Part shown: piece by piece, positions 11,010-21,647 of the stretch
Layout of the letters: every line of letters begins with the position of its first letter
Numbering within the stretch: position 1 is the stretch's first letter
Assembly (NCBI GenBank): GCA_001695595.3
Contig: MBPM02000040.1
Coordinates: 310,001 to 374,000 of the forward strand
DNA: 64,000 bases
Direction: 5' to 3'
Source of the DNA: Plasmopara viticola
Taxonomy: Eukaryota > Oomycota > Peronosporomycetes > Peronosporales > Peronosporaceae
Notes under the pieces: generated by a model
What the model was told of the DNA's origin: nothing
The model's database searches: none
What the model saw: only the letters and a program-made list of their open reading frames with translations
Made by a program: the position numbers and the translations under genes

Positions 11010-11664
11010 TTGATATGATGATAGATGATGATAGATGACTGACTGAGATATTTCCATAGACAGCTCCAATTTTTGTAAGGACAGGGACACAGAATATAAA
11101 GTTGCTATGAGACCAACGAGATGATCTCTAACCTGCCTGATTAAAAAAAATCCTTTTGTCCCAGCAACATTCAGGGACAGGCAGGGACAATGCATTATAC
11201 CAGGGCCATAGAAAAATTCACATCATCAAGGCTGCTGGTATCGAAATTAATATAGCACCATCGCGGCATTTGCTTGATGTTTCTTACAGATCGATCGCTG
11301 AAACACCGATTCATTGATGTTTGCTGTAGATTAAATGTTTAATGTTTCTTATAGATCGATTTATCGATGTTTCTTATAGATTTATTGATTGAGTTTTACC
11401 AGGGCCATAACGATTTTATCCCCTATGAATAGTCTCGGTATCGAAACCATTAAAGCAATATCGCAGATGTCTAAGCGGCATTTTATCTCGCCTACGTTCA
11501 GAATCCTGATCTGTTGCATATACGGAGTTTCATGATCCACCGCCGTCCGCTCATCGTCCGCTGATCGTCTGCTCAACCTTTGCATAAAACAAAATCGAGA
11601 GTACCCCTAGCCCTATGAGAGTGAATATAGGGAGCAGTGCATAGTACCTTAGTGCCCCCTGAAG
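11010..11664. repeat. Rest of block R2 and right end of copy A, with two iteron-like units
   Basis: 11010-11215 continues R2 (GATGATAGATGA track, CCCAGCAACATTCAGGGACAGG). Iteron-like units follow at about 11224-11290 and 11400-11475. The segment 11510-11655 (GGAGTTTCATGATCC...CTATGAGAGTGAATA) matches copy C 63120-63240. No gene is seen. Confidence 0.55.
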
Positions 11665-11847
11665 TCTGTCATGTTCACCATTCTTTAGCGCGCAAATGTG
11701 CAGAATGTGCGATATGTATCGAGCAAACTGCCACTATCTAGATTTTCTAAATACTCAGCTTTCATCTTTCCAGCACCTCAATTTTGTATAATCCACAACC
11801 GCCGCCTCTGTGCCTGCTTTTATGTGCCGTACACTAATTTTTCGACC

Positions 11848-13935
11848 ATGCTACGCTCCCTGCAGCGTGTCTGGCAAGGCAGTAACGGCATTGAAAGTTT
11901 AAATTCCTCGCTGCGCCGACGCAAGCAGTTTCCCAGCGCTCTTTCTCCTCTCATTTCGTTCTATAGCAAGCTTGAGGCACCAAATGGTGTCTCTGGTCTC
12001 AATAACGAGCAGCGACTGGGTGACGTCATCTGGAAACCCGAACAGGAATTTCCAGGTCGCTCTGTGATCGACCACCATGCCATGACCTTATCTCGTGAAC
12101 TGCAAGTCCTTCTCCGTATTGCTCGAGTATCTCTTCACAGCATTGCACAGCCTGCGAGACTCGCACTCCTTGGCTTGTGCTCTAGCGGCGTGCTTGGTCT
12201 GTCGTCCTATGAGGCGTACATCTTGTTGGATCCAATGCATCCCATTACAGGGGACTCGCTGTATTTTATGTACAAGTACGCAATGCACAATTTCCTCGCC
12301 AGTTGCATTTGGGAGACGCGGACCCCAGAGCTTGTAGCTCAAGCAGTAAACTTAGACCCGACGCACTTACTACGCGTCTTTCATCCCGCAACTTCAAGTG
12401 CTGACGCAGCATTGCAGCTGCGAATCATGAGTTTATTCACGGCTCGAGCAATGCTAGCAGGTTTTATGGTCGTGACGCAGCTACTCAATATTGTCCGAGC
12501 CAGTGGGAAAGCGGCGATAGAGTATTCCAAAAACGTTTACAATGGACTGGAACCGCCATTGCATGGGATTCAGGAACGAATCATTCGTCTTGCAGGGAAA
12601 GATAGCGATGTGACTGAAGTGTCCATGGCACGATATGGAGCGCATATACTGCCTGTGTTTGAGGACCCCAACCGCCATCGACATCTTGTGGCGCAGTGGT
12701 CGCTTAAGGGTCGAGTGCCGTGTATATGGAACGTACCCACGGGACAGTACGGTTTTCGTCACTCGTGGTCTGGTCTCTTGATTGATGAATCCTTCTTGCT
12801 ACGCACAACGACGGGGAAATACGTTTTGTGCATTGAAGCCGATGCTACTAGAAGAGACCGAGCGTTTGAGTTGCTCGTGTCAATGCCAGCAGAAGCTGGA
12901 CTCAAGAGAAAAGAGCTCTCGATTGAAGATGCTTCACAAGCTTATCGACTTGTGGAGCGGCAGACAGCGCTGGCACTTCGACGGCCCTTTCGAAGTCTCT
13001 GTGTGCTTTTGGGGGACTCTCGCCAGCCGTGCGACCTTGGGGGAGATTCGTTCGTGACGCTACGTGAGCGCATGCGTCTTAAACAAGAAGTCAACGTGCT
13101 AATTGACGCAAAAGCGCCTCTGTTGATGGAAGTGTTAAAATGGTGTGGGCGCTTTGTGGATGATCGAAAGACGCTGGTCTTAGATGTAACCCCGCACAAC
13201 TTTACACCTTTAAAGTTACTCCTCGAGCATCATGGTTATGCTGTCCTTACTCCAGCCGAGGCCGTGGACTTTGAAGAGGCGGAGCGTACTGAGATTGCTG
13301 CAGTAGCAAAGGCAAAAGCTGAAGCAGAGGAAGAGGAGAAGCGATATCGTCAAGGGTTGGAAGAACAAGAACACGTATTGGCAGACGCTTTGTGCAGTGA
13401 TCCTGCATTTATGGCAAAAAAAACGATCGGCGAAAAAGCCGAGACAGCAGAAAAGGATCGTTCTGCTGGTAAAGCCAAGAACAATTCACATACACAGGTG
13501 GAGGATACAAGGGACAACGGCAATGAGGCGAAGGGTAATGGCAAGAAGGACGAGGTGCGTACTGCACGAAGCAGTAAACACCCCGAAAAACTCCCCCGGC
13601 TTTTGTATTATCCAACGACCGCCGCAACTATAAATGCTGTACACGCCACCATGACTTCCGGAGATGGCGTGTCGGATCCACGCCGATGTTGCGTGATGAT
13701 CAATCAACCTTTTGGTCTGGAGCATTTGGATGAGCTGGCAGAGAGCGTAGGAGAAAAATTTCATCCTGTGTGCGCAGCTGAGATCTACGACGACTATTAC
13801 CGCCAGGTGCGGATCTGGACACGTATGGGTCATTCGGCCGCTGTTATTCAGCGTGAGCTCGATCAACGCTTTGAGCCAGTTCGAGATGTCCTAGACGCCA
13901 TCGCTGCTTTGAATCAGGAAGCTTTACAAGAATGA
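11848..13935 (+). CDS. Unknown conserved-type protein, probably mitochondrial
   Basis: I do not recognise the family. From the ATG at 11848 the protein has 695 residues; an in-frame ATG at 11698 would add 50. The 11848 start gives an Arg-rich, acid-free N-terminus (MLRSLQRVWQGS...SLRRRKQ) typical of a mitochondrial presequence. Two hydrophobic stretches around residues 105-130 and 188-212 could be membrane helices. A long Glu/Lys/Ala coiled coil occupies about residues 475-510, followed by a charged low-complexity linker and a folded C-terminal part. No intron is needed. It converges on the next gene with a 91 bp gap. The intact frame and ordinary composition argue that this is an expressed host gene. 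Confidence 0.8.
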   Translation: MLRSLQRVWQGSNGIESLNSSLRRRKQFPSALSPLISFYSKLEAPNGVSGLNNEQRLGDVIWKPEQEFPGRSVIDHHAMTLSRELQVLLRIARVSLHSIAQPARLALLGLCSSGVLGLSSYEAYILLDPMHPITGDSLYFMYKYAMHNFLASCIWETRTPELVAQAVNLDPTHLLRVFHPATSSADAALQLRIMSLFTARAMLAGFMVVTQLLNIVRASGKAAIEYSKNVYNGLEPPLHGIQERIIRLAGKDSDVTEVSMARYGAHILPVFEDPNRHRHLVAQWSLKGRVPCIWNVPTGQYGFRHSWSGLLIDESFLLRTTTGKYVLCIEADATRRDRAFELLVSMPAEAGLKRKELSIEDASQAYRLVERQTALALRRPFRSLCVLLGDSRQPCDLGGDSFVTLRERMRLKQEVNVLIDAKAPLLMEVLKWCGRFVDDRKTLVLDVTPHNFTPLKLLLEHHGYAVLTPAEAVDFEEAERTEIAAVAKAKAEAEEEEKRYRQGLEEQEHVLADALCSDPAFMAKKTIGEKAETAEKDRSAGKAKNNSHTQVEDTRDNGNEAKGNGKKDEVRTARSSKHPEKLPRLLYYPTTAATINAVHATMTSGDGVSDPRRCCVMINQPFGLEHLDELAESVGEKFHPVCAAEIYDDYYRQVRIWTRMGHSAAVIQRELDQRFEPVRDVLDAIAALNQEALQE

Positions 13936-14026
13936 AGAGCACCAAAGTACCCATGTGCCTTTTTAGGATGATAAAGTGGGTAGTTAATTACGAGTCGATA
14001 GAGCGATAATAATAACAGAAATGCTC

Positions 14027-15510
14027 TTAAGTGAGAACTATGCGGTAAAGGAGGAAGCTTGTCAGTAGCAGGATCAACGCCACACTGTAGACGAGCATCT
14101 TGGCAATTAATCGGCAAGCTACAACGTCGGCAGGTTGCAAGTCGCCGTGCTCAATGTGGCGTTGAGCCAATACAGCTGCCATTTCGCGAGCTTGACGCTC
14201 AGCCGGGTCACGTTGTTCCAACACGGCTTCAGCATGAACGTGGCGACGACGAAGTGCCTCTCGCACGGGCTCTTCGTGCCATTCAGGAAGAATGGGCGTC
14301 GGTAGCTGTGCGTCTCTACAATTGCTGTCAACGTCCGACTTTTCTTCCTCGTCATTGCCAAATGCGTGTGCAATGCCTTTTTCGGCTTTTTTTGCAGCTT
14401 CTTCCGTCGGCTCTGGCACCACTAAACTCGCAACGTATGCAGCGTCTTCCCGCCGACGCACCTCTTTCTCCTCTTCTTCCGCGGCAAAGACATCGAGAAT
14501 ACGTTGAATCTCACTGAGCATGGCTGGGTCAACACCCATCTTGAGCAGCACCTCCTTCTCAATTCGCGCCGAGCGATAGCCACTGTTCTTTTCAGCAAAA
14601 GTTGAAATTGATGCTTGATGTTCGCGTGACGCTTGTAAAACGGGGGACGATGAAGGCTTAGACTCGACTGCTGACGCTTGGGGCGCGTACATGCCTGTTT
14701 TGGGCGTATTTGGTGCCGACGACGGCATGGACTCCGTATCAACACTCCAGCGCATGTCCGTTGCCGAAGACAAAGGCGAGCACAAATGCTTCTCTTCTAT
14801 CTTTCCATCAGTCAGAATCTCGTCTCTTGCATTGCGGTCGTTTACCGTCACGGCTTTTTTCTTTTGCTGCGTGCTCGAGCGTCGTATCTCCTCGCTTTCA
14901 AGCGTGTGCAATAGATTCGTGGCCAGCTCCGTCAGGAAAATAGAAGCTTCAGGGGACGCAGCCAATTGACAAGCACTGGAAAGACACTCGCTGGTACTCG
15001 AGACAATCCGGCGCCCCTCGTCGCTGGCGAAAAAGTCCACTACGGACTGTAGCGTCAGAAATATCTGTTGCGTAGCTGCTTTCGATTCTGGCGTATTACA
15101 AGCCTGTGCTACCTTGGCTGCTGTAGCAACACTGTTCAGCACAACATCGCGACCGCTGCGTGAGCTAGCGGCCTGTACAAATTCGTCTCGCAGTCGCTTG
15201 GAAGTCAATCCAAGCTGCTGACCACAGTGGGCGCCAAACACACTGAATGCGTTGGAAAGGGCGGTGGCAAAGAGCCGAGTCAGGTCGCGCGCGCGTTGTG
15301 GGGTGAGCATCTTGAGCCGATCCCAGAGCAAAAAGCTCAGTACAGCTGGATTCACCACAGACCCGGCCAGGCGCGTGGCCACCGGGTTCACAACCGACTC
15401 ATCCACCTTGTTCGTCGCCCACCTGCTCATAGCGTTCATGGAGTGAGAGGTTAGCACAGAGTAAGCTACAATGCTCAGGAAGTAACGCACAGCACAGCAT
15501 CCACAATCAT
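14027..15510 (-). CDS. Unknown tail-anchored protein
   Basis: Preferred model: a short first exon 15510-15491, a 68 nt intron 15490-15423 with GTGCGT donor, GCTAAC branch-like site and CAG acceptor, then exon 15422-14027, giving 471 residues with matching phase. The alternative is an unspliced start at 15439. A longer upstream frame to 15802 would overlap the divergent WW gene and is unlikely. The N-terminal half is helical (about residues 10-200), the middle is Ser/Pro-rich and acidic, and the C-terminal part is a charged coiled coil. The last 25 residues form one hydrophobic helix (LVYSVALILLLTSFLLY), so the protein is probably tail-anchored in the ER or mitochondrial outer membrane. Family not recognised. 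Confidence 0.75.
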
Positions 15511-15632
15511 CTCCGCCACGTCCCGATAAAGTATGAGAAGCGTTGATTTGATCCGTGCAATTTACAAAATAACGGCTTCGAAGTCGCTTTCGAAAGTTTG
15601 GTGCCCTGTCTCGGTTAAGTGCTGGGTTTTGA

Positions 15633-16364
15633 GTGACTATGGCGACGCGGGGTGTGAACGGCGCGGCGAGCGGGACGCTGAACGAGCGCTTTATCAGGTG
15701 CGAGGGGTGTCGCGTGAATGTGCCGAAGGAGGACATGCTAGCACTGGGCAAGTGCACGGTGTGTGGTCGTCCGTACGAGGCTGTGGTAACGGCAGATGGC
15801 AAGGGGACGGAAGTGGCGACCGTGGCATTTTCAGGGAAAGTGACTATAGAGCAGCAAGCAAAGCGAAAGCGTTGGGCAGTGCTGGAATCGAAACGCGGTC
15901 GGACATATTATCACAACACGGAGACGGGGGAGGATCGATGGGACAAGCCGGCGGATCTGGAGGCTGATGCGGTTGACGACGCTTTTGGTACGCACGATTG
16001 GCCATTTAGATTCTTGTGAATTAGAATTGACGAAGGTATTGCTATAGTGCCGTTTAAAAATGACGCAATTAAAAAAGCAGTGCTACGCGAGCAAATGAAG
16101 CTGGAGGCAACAAAGATGGGTGTTCCTACGTATGTAGTGGCAGCCTCGCAGCAACAGTCACAGCAAGAGGACGAAGCCGATGATCCGTTCACACGAATGG
16201 TGGATCGTGGTGGCAAGTCTAAGAGCATAAGCCAAGTGAATCTCGACGGTTCTAGCTCCGAGAAGACGGAAATGCCCAAGCAAGTTGAAGGACATGACGA
16301 TGGGGCAGGGCAGCAACAATTGCAGGAGACAGCAGTAGATGGTGGCAAGTGTGTAACCATGTGA
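15633..16364 (+). CDS. WW-domain protein with N-terminal zinc ribbon and CaaX end
   Basis: Two exons, 15633-15987 and 16048-16364, are joined across a 60 nt intron (GGTACG...CTATAG) to give 223 residues; the ATG at 15639 is an equally good start. Residues about 23-48 hold two CxxC pairs (CEGC, CTVC). Residues about 80-108 form a WW domain with W, YYHN, T and W..P in the expected places; WW domains bind Pro-rich ligands. The C-terminal half is Gln-rich and polar, and the protein ends in CVTM, a plausible CaaX prenylation signal. It shares a ~120 bp divergent promoter region with the tail-anchored gene. The exact partner is unknown. Confidence 0.8.
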
Positions 16365-16857
16365 TCGTCTTGTGGCCGTACGTGTGGATATGTACAGCCC
16401 GCACATCAAGTTGGAATTGCGAGCTTTTGCCTATTTCACAAGTTAAAGTTGTCATGACGCCGTCGTTGCGTCTAGCAAGAAAGACTCCACGTCCAGTAGC
16501 GAGCGGCTCAGCAATTCAGCGCTGTGTACCAAGCTCTTTAGTTTTGCGTTGATTTACAGAAAAAAATGCGCGCGTTAATTAATTCTTTAAATTTTAACCC
16601 GGGTACGCGAAGGTTACAGCTTTCTCTTTTTACCCAATCAGCGTCTAGTATAGCCAATTGTTCGATTGCAAAGGGTGGCGTAACTCGACTTTCCGCGGCG
16701 TCATAATCACGTCGAGTGCCCTGCCACTTCGTGCGGTCCTTCGATCCAATCCGGTCGCAAGTTGCACCATTTATATCGCAACACTTGCCTCTCCTTGCTT
16801 AGGCCATCGCTTGGGGTCTTGTCGAGCTCATATCGGCACGAACAAAACGCCAGTCCG
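16365..16857. other. Intergenic region upstream of the Beclin gene
   Basis: No gene seen. Contains a TTAATTAATTCTTTAAATTT AT-rich patch near 16575-16597 that may separate the WW gene terminator from the next promoter. Confidence 0.4.
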
Positions 16858-18855
16858 ATGAGCACCAATGGCTCGCTTCAGCCGCCTCTGATCATCACAT
16901 CGCCATCACGACCGCCAGTGACCTCAGGCGCCCTTGGAGCGACACCAGTCGTGTCTTCGTCTCAATCTCCAGCGTCAACCTCTGCACGCACGTCTTTTTC
17001 GCCGTACGCCAAGAGTCCCGTGCCTCGAGGCCGACGTGTCGCCATGGAAGGCAAAAGCCTCTTCACATGTCATCAGTGCGGTGCTTTGCTTAAATTTCAA
17101 CACCATCCCGTGTCTATTGAAGAGAAGATAATGAAACTGCGGACAGTTGCGTACGAGCACCCCACAGAGCAATGCGAGCAGCGAGATAGTAAGGTAGGCG
17201 ACGAGGAGGACCAGAGACCTCGACTAACAGAAGGGACGGATAATGGGGAAGTTACAGATGCAGACGACGAGGAAGAATTGTCACAGGCAGTTCGAAACTC
17301 TTTAACGCAGCAGCAACAACAGCAGAAGAGCGCAGCTGTCGTTCCTGAGCTGGTGTGGGAGCGCCAGCAGTTGGACGACAGCGGCGACGTTGGGATCTGG
17401 GTCCCGGCTGAGTTTGACATGATTCATGGAATCGCGACGTTTACAAGCTGCAATCGAGGAGAGATTGGACAGAATTTGGCAGATGTCGTACCTGCGCGAT
17501 TGCTGAACAAGCCGCACCTGTGGGTTTCCGACTGGGAAGTCGATTACTCGCTTCCAAATTGCGACGACGATGGATGGGTGTACGCGGCGTCGCATGAGGA
17601 TTTTGAGAAGACGGACGAACCATTGAGGGCAGAAAACGAAGAGGTGGATTTGCCGAATGGAGAAAGATTAAAGCCTGAACGACGTGTGCGACGGAGGCGG
17701 CTCGCTCGTAGGCGACGTATTGATGGCAGCGATCTCAGTTGGTTTCAGGAGTTGCTTGATTGCAGGTACAAGGATTTATCCTTCAAAGCCATGTGCAATA
17801 TGATGTTAAATTCTGTTATCTTTGTGCAGCACATTATTGCTGAAAAAGAGACTACCGACTTGCCATGATTGTGAGGGCGCCATGCTGTCCGGATTCACTG
17901 TGTGCGTAAGAGTTGATATTCTTGCAATTTCTCTCTCGTATCTTATTTAATGTCTCTGTATTTAAGGGCGCTTAAAGAGCTGGAGGATGATCGAGACCAG
18001 TATGAACGCTTTACGACTGAGTTTGATAATGAAATCAAAGCATCTGACCAACCTTTTAGTGAAGACAATCACTATGATGCAAATGAGTGGCAAGATGACC
18101 CCGAGTTACTTGCACTAAAGGACGAAGAGCGAAGATTAAAGTCTCAATTGGAGGCTATTGAAGATGAAACGTTACAAGTGACTGCAAAGAGACGCGAATT
18201 GTGGTCGACAGGAATGGATCTTGAACAGTTGATCCATGGTACATTTGCTGAAGGAGCGTTTTTACAACATTTATTAGGACTAAGTCGAGACGAACGTCAG
18301 TCGGTCAGTGTCTTTGCGGTGCATGCATCAGATATGCTACGACGCCTCCAGCGTTACAACGTGTGCAACGATGTTTTTCACATCTGGCATGATGGTCTTT
18401 TTGGTACGATCAATGGATTACGGCTCGGTCGCTTGCCTTCAAAACCGGTCGAGTGGGTCGAGATCAATGCTGCATTAGGACAAGCAGTGTTGTTGCTTGC
18501 AACAATTGCCGATCGCGCTAACTTTGAGTTCTCGCGCAATCGTCTCGTGCCACGTGGCAGTTTTTCTCGTATTGTAAACATGTACGGTAAAGAGTACAAC
18601 TTGTACAGCGATGGCGGCATGTTTCGCCGCCGCGGGTTTAATCAAGCCATGACTCTCTTTCTCGAGTGCGTTGAGGACGCAGGGCGTCGAGCTATGAAAG
18701 AGGAACCGTCTTTAAAGTTTCCGTACAAAGTAGAGCGTGGCAAAATCGGTGGTCTGCCAATTTCACTTGGTAACGACGAGCAGTGGACTCGAGCACTTAA
18801 GTACATGCTCACGCACCTCAAGTGGCTTTTAGCTTGGATATCGAAGCGCTATTGA
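16858..18855 (+). CDS. ATG6: Beclin-1/Atg6-like autophagy protein with UIM and dysferlin (DysF) domains
   Basis: Three exons (16858-17765, 17830-17901, 17967-18855) joined by introns of 64 and 65 nt with consistent phase give 622 residues. The C-terminal exon is clearly Beclin: a coiled coil (about 327-395) and a BARA domain with FHIWHDGLFGTINGLRLGRLP, EINAALGQAVLLL and LKYMLTHLKWLLAWISKRY. A Beclin-like CxxC lies at 71-74 and a second (TCHDC) at about 313. Between them sit a UIM-like EEELSQAVRNSL (about 138-149) and a DysF domain (about 163-287) with ELVWERQ, CNRGE, a W-x-VDY block, DDDGWVYA and RRVRRRR. Atg6 is the PI3-kinase complex subunit for autophagy and endosomal sorting. The DysF/UIM insertion is unusual. 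An in-frame ATG at 16762 would add 32 residues. It converges on the next gene, 116 bp apart. Confidence 0.88.
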
Positions 18856-18971
18856 GAGACTCGAGAGGAAAAGATTGGCAAATTGTATTGCTAGAAATTG
18901 TATGAAGTATAACCTTTTTTTTAATGTACTTTGAAGATCAAACTCAAACGGCAAGGCAGCAGCTTTTTAGG

Positions 18972-20274
18972 TCAAGCAAGCAGTTGCTGAATGCCTTTGT
19001 GAATAGCGTTAGCAGCGTGTAGCAACTCTTCCTGCATGGTGGAACGACCAACCGACAAGCGTAGCGTGCCCCTGGCAAATTTTGGATCCACGTGCATGGC
19101 TGCCAAGACGTGAGAAATTGTACTTTGTTCCTCTTTGTCCTCGGGGCTCTTGGAGGCAGTGTTTTCACCACTTAATTTGTCACTATGGCACGCCGATCCT
19201 GGGCTAGCATAGACGCCGTCGGCCTCAATCACTATAGTACACATGTCGTTATAGCGCAGGTACACTATGCGAAAAAGTAGAAGACACAGGCAACGTACAG
19301 TCCAATAGACGCGACGCGTCAATGAGCTCGAAGCTTATGCTCAAGGTGTTTGGCAACGAGAGCTCCGGATGGCCATTTACTTGATAACTGACATTTGAGA
19401 GACTGCAATGCTTCTGAATCTGCTCGAGAAGGAATGCCCTGCTTTCTTGCATGATGACGGCGTATTCATGCAAATGCTTTTCGACTAATGCACAAGCTTG
19501 TCCAAGAGCTACTATGAGGGCTACATTTTCTGTACCACCGCGACGACCGTTCTCCTGCGCTGCACCGTGAATAAACGCGTCAATTAGTGTGCCTTCACGA
19601 ATAAAGAGCGCGCCAATCCCTTTGGGAGCGTACAGCTTGTGGCCTGCCACAGTGAGCAAGTCAACTCCAAGGTCTTGCACATTAACGCACACTTTGCCAA
19701 TAGCCTGGCTGGCGTCAGTGTGCACAACAATGGGTAAGTGGTCATTGCTCTCCTCGACAAATCGTCGCACTGCTCGGGAGATTTCTGCTACTGGCTGCAG
19801 CGAACCCACTTCGTTGTTGGCGAGCATTACGGACACCAAGCACGTCTGTGGTGTCAGTACTTTAAATACGTCCGTCACACATACACAGCCAAAACGGTCG
19901 ACGGGTAGGTACGTGACCCGAAAGTTCTGTGTCTCGAGCCATCTGCACGTCTCGAGCACAGCCACGTGCTCGACGCAGCTTGTGACAATGTGATTGCGTC
20001 CACTATCTCGCATGGCGGCTAGTGCTACACCTTTAATTGCGTGGTTAATGGACTCAGTACCTCCAGAGACGAAAACGACATCACTCGAGTTTCTAGCGCC
20101 AAGCATGGACGCCACTTGGGAGCGCGCTTTCACAATGGCTTCCTTTGCCGTCTGGCCTAGCTTATATACTGAAGATGCATTGCCAAAATGTGGTCCAAGG
20201 TAGGGAAGCAATGCCTTCAGTACAGCAGGATCCACGGGCGTCGTGGCGTTATAGTCTAGGTACACGCGGGTCAT
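18972..20274 (-). CDS. SCLY: Selenocysteine lyase-like PLP enzyme (NifS/IscS family)
   Basis: Two exons, 20274-19299 and 19231-18972, with a 67 nt intron (GTACGT...CTATAG), give 411 residues. Class V aminotransferase fold: N-terminal YLDYNATTPVDP, GGTESIN, HVAVLE, NNEVG, HTDASQAIG and the PLP lysine in AGHKLYAPKG (K213). The catalytic Cys lies in SPGSACHSD (C340). The C-terminal RLSVGRST and the ACHSD context resemble animal selenocysteine lyases more than Nfs1 desulfurases. Such enzymes release selenium (or sulfur) with alanine. No mitochondrial presequence is obvious, which suggests a cytosolic site. A general cysteine desulfurase role cannot be excluded. It diverges from the carrier gene across 196 bp. 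Confidence 0.85.
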
Positions 20275-20470
20275 GATTTCGTTTGTGAGTCAACACTGAT
20301 TCGCTGAAATGCGACGGATCTCCATGTTCTTTAAAAGTATCAAAGTTCCGACCTCGTTCAAAATGGTCGCGGATGGAAGTGGATACGACGTGCAGCATGT
20401 AAAAGACCCTTTACTGTCTGTCTGTATACAGTGATACACTGTGCTAATCTTGCACTTCATCTGGCGCTAT
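20275..20470. promoter_or_regulatory. Divergent promoter region, SCLY-like/mitochondrial carrier
   Basis: 196 bp between two divergent ATGs. It has GTCTGTCTGT and a GCACTTCATCTGG element shortly before the carrier start. No defined factor site recognised. Confidence 0.4.
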
Positions 20471-21629
20471 ATGGTTTTAGAATCAGCTTCCCACGCTCCT
20501 AGTGCGTTCGTAGCGATTGTTCGACGTAATGTATCCTCAGTCTTTTTAATCTGATGCAAGTAGGGAAGTGCAGCGGCGGGTATGATTAGCCGCGTCTTTT
20601 GCCATCCACTGGACACGGTGAAGGCTCGATTACAGGCTAGCAAGAGCAAAAGTCAAAGCATTGCATCGCACTTAAATCTACGATCGTTCAGGTGAGCTCT
20701 TTGCAAGTACACGTCGCGTTAAGCTCATCTTTTGTACGCAGGGTAGGACACCTTCGAGGCTTGTATCGTGGTATTGGAGTGAGTATGCTGGGGTCAGCAC
20801 CTGCAACTTGCTTATACATGACGTCATATGAAGTCTCAAAGGACGCCATGATGGAGGTGAAGACTTTTCGTGAACACTCGTCGCTCCTTTACCTGGGAGC
20901 AGGAATGGCGGCCGAAGCTCTAAGTTGTGTGCTCTGGGTACCTATTGATGTCATCAAAGAGCGCATGCAGGTGCAAGGAGAGCCTTTAAAAGGCACAACG
21001 AACATTTACTACCGCAACACACTTGATGCCATGACAACAATTGCGCGGACGGAGCATCTTGCCGGCTTGTACAAAGGCTACGGAGCAACTCTGCTCTCTT
21101 TCGGACCATTCTCGGCCCTCTATTTCATGTTTTACGAACGAACAAAGACACATGCTCGAAAGCTACTCGACGTGGAGGAATTGCCGGCTCAGTATACGCT
21201 TGCGAGTGCGGCTATTGCTGGAGCAACTGCGTCGTTTCTTACGAATCCGCTTGATCTAATCAAACTGCGTCTACAGGTACCAGATCGATGAATTTGCTGC
21301 CAGCACAAGATTGTGTCAATGCTTTTTATTTACACTGATAGATTCAACGGACTTACGCATTGGAAGAAACTTCTACGGCGTATCGCGGCATCATTGACGG
21401 GCTTACGCAGGTTGTTAGGTAAGATTTCGTCTCAAACACTGAAGTAAGTCATTTAACAGTAAACTCGACCGCTTTCTGCGCTTGAACCTTTATGAGCAGG
21501 ACAGAAGGAGTGCTAGCATTGTACAAAGGAGCGGGAGCACGCGTCGCCTTCCACGCCCCCTCTACGGCAATCACAATGTCGCTATTCGAGAGCTGTCGAC
21601 GCGTCTTTGCCTCTCTTCTTGATACTTAA
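20471..21629 (+). CDS. Mitochondrial carrier family (SLC25) transporter
   Basis: Five exons were deduced: 20471-20509, 20564-20691, 20742-21276, 21342-21418 and 21500-21629, with introns of 54, 50, 65 and 81 nt, all GT-AG and in phase. The protein has 302 residues, the usual family length. Three carrier signatures are present: HPLDTVKARLQ, VPIDVIKERMQ and NPLDLIKLRLQ, each followed by a G-x-x-x-LY-(R/K)-G element (GLYRGIG, GLYKGYG, ALYKGAG). Such proteins exchange metabolites across the mitochondrial inner membrane. Substrate cannot be told from sequence. The first tiny exon is the least certain part. The stop lies 18 bp from the end of the convergent DnaJ gene. Confidence 0.85.
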
Positions 21630-21647
21630 ATGACAAGCATTGCACTT

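Larger units (their letters stand above)
6130..11664. mobile_element. Primase-helicase element, copy A (~5.5 kb)
   Basis: The borders come from comparison with copy C (57810-63261), which aligns from TCGCTTGGTGCTT on the left to GAGAGTGAAT...CAGTG on the right. Contents in order: AEP primase-SF3 helicase pseudogene (-), small basic ORF (-), repeat block R1, two iteron-like units, GKYRGK pseudogene (+), repeat block R2 and two more iteron-like units. Copy A also carries an internal inversion (about 10245-10625) and a gypsy pol fragment (about 10631-11005). I see no convincing terminal inverted repeats, target duplication, integrase or capsid gene. The class of element is therefore undetermined. 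Confidence 0.7.

Noticed and set aside
15439..15802. A longer N-terminus for the tail-anchored protein
   Set aside because: It would overlap the 5' end of the divergent WW gene, lacks protein-like continuity, and a short first exon at 15510 with good splice signals fits better.
17950..18855. A separate stand-alone short Beclin gene starting at 17950
   Set aside because: That ATG lies inside an intron by the splice model; phases and the CxxC-coiled coil continuity favour one gene from 16858.
19249..19298. A 34 nt intron in the selenocysteine-lyase-like gene (acceptor at 19265)
   Set aside because: Too short for this genome; the next acceptor in the same frame gives 67 nt and a length that matches the family.
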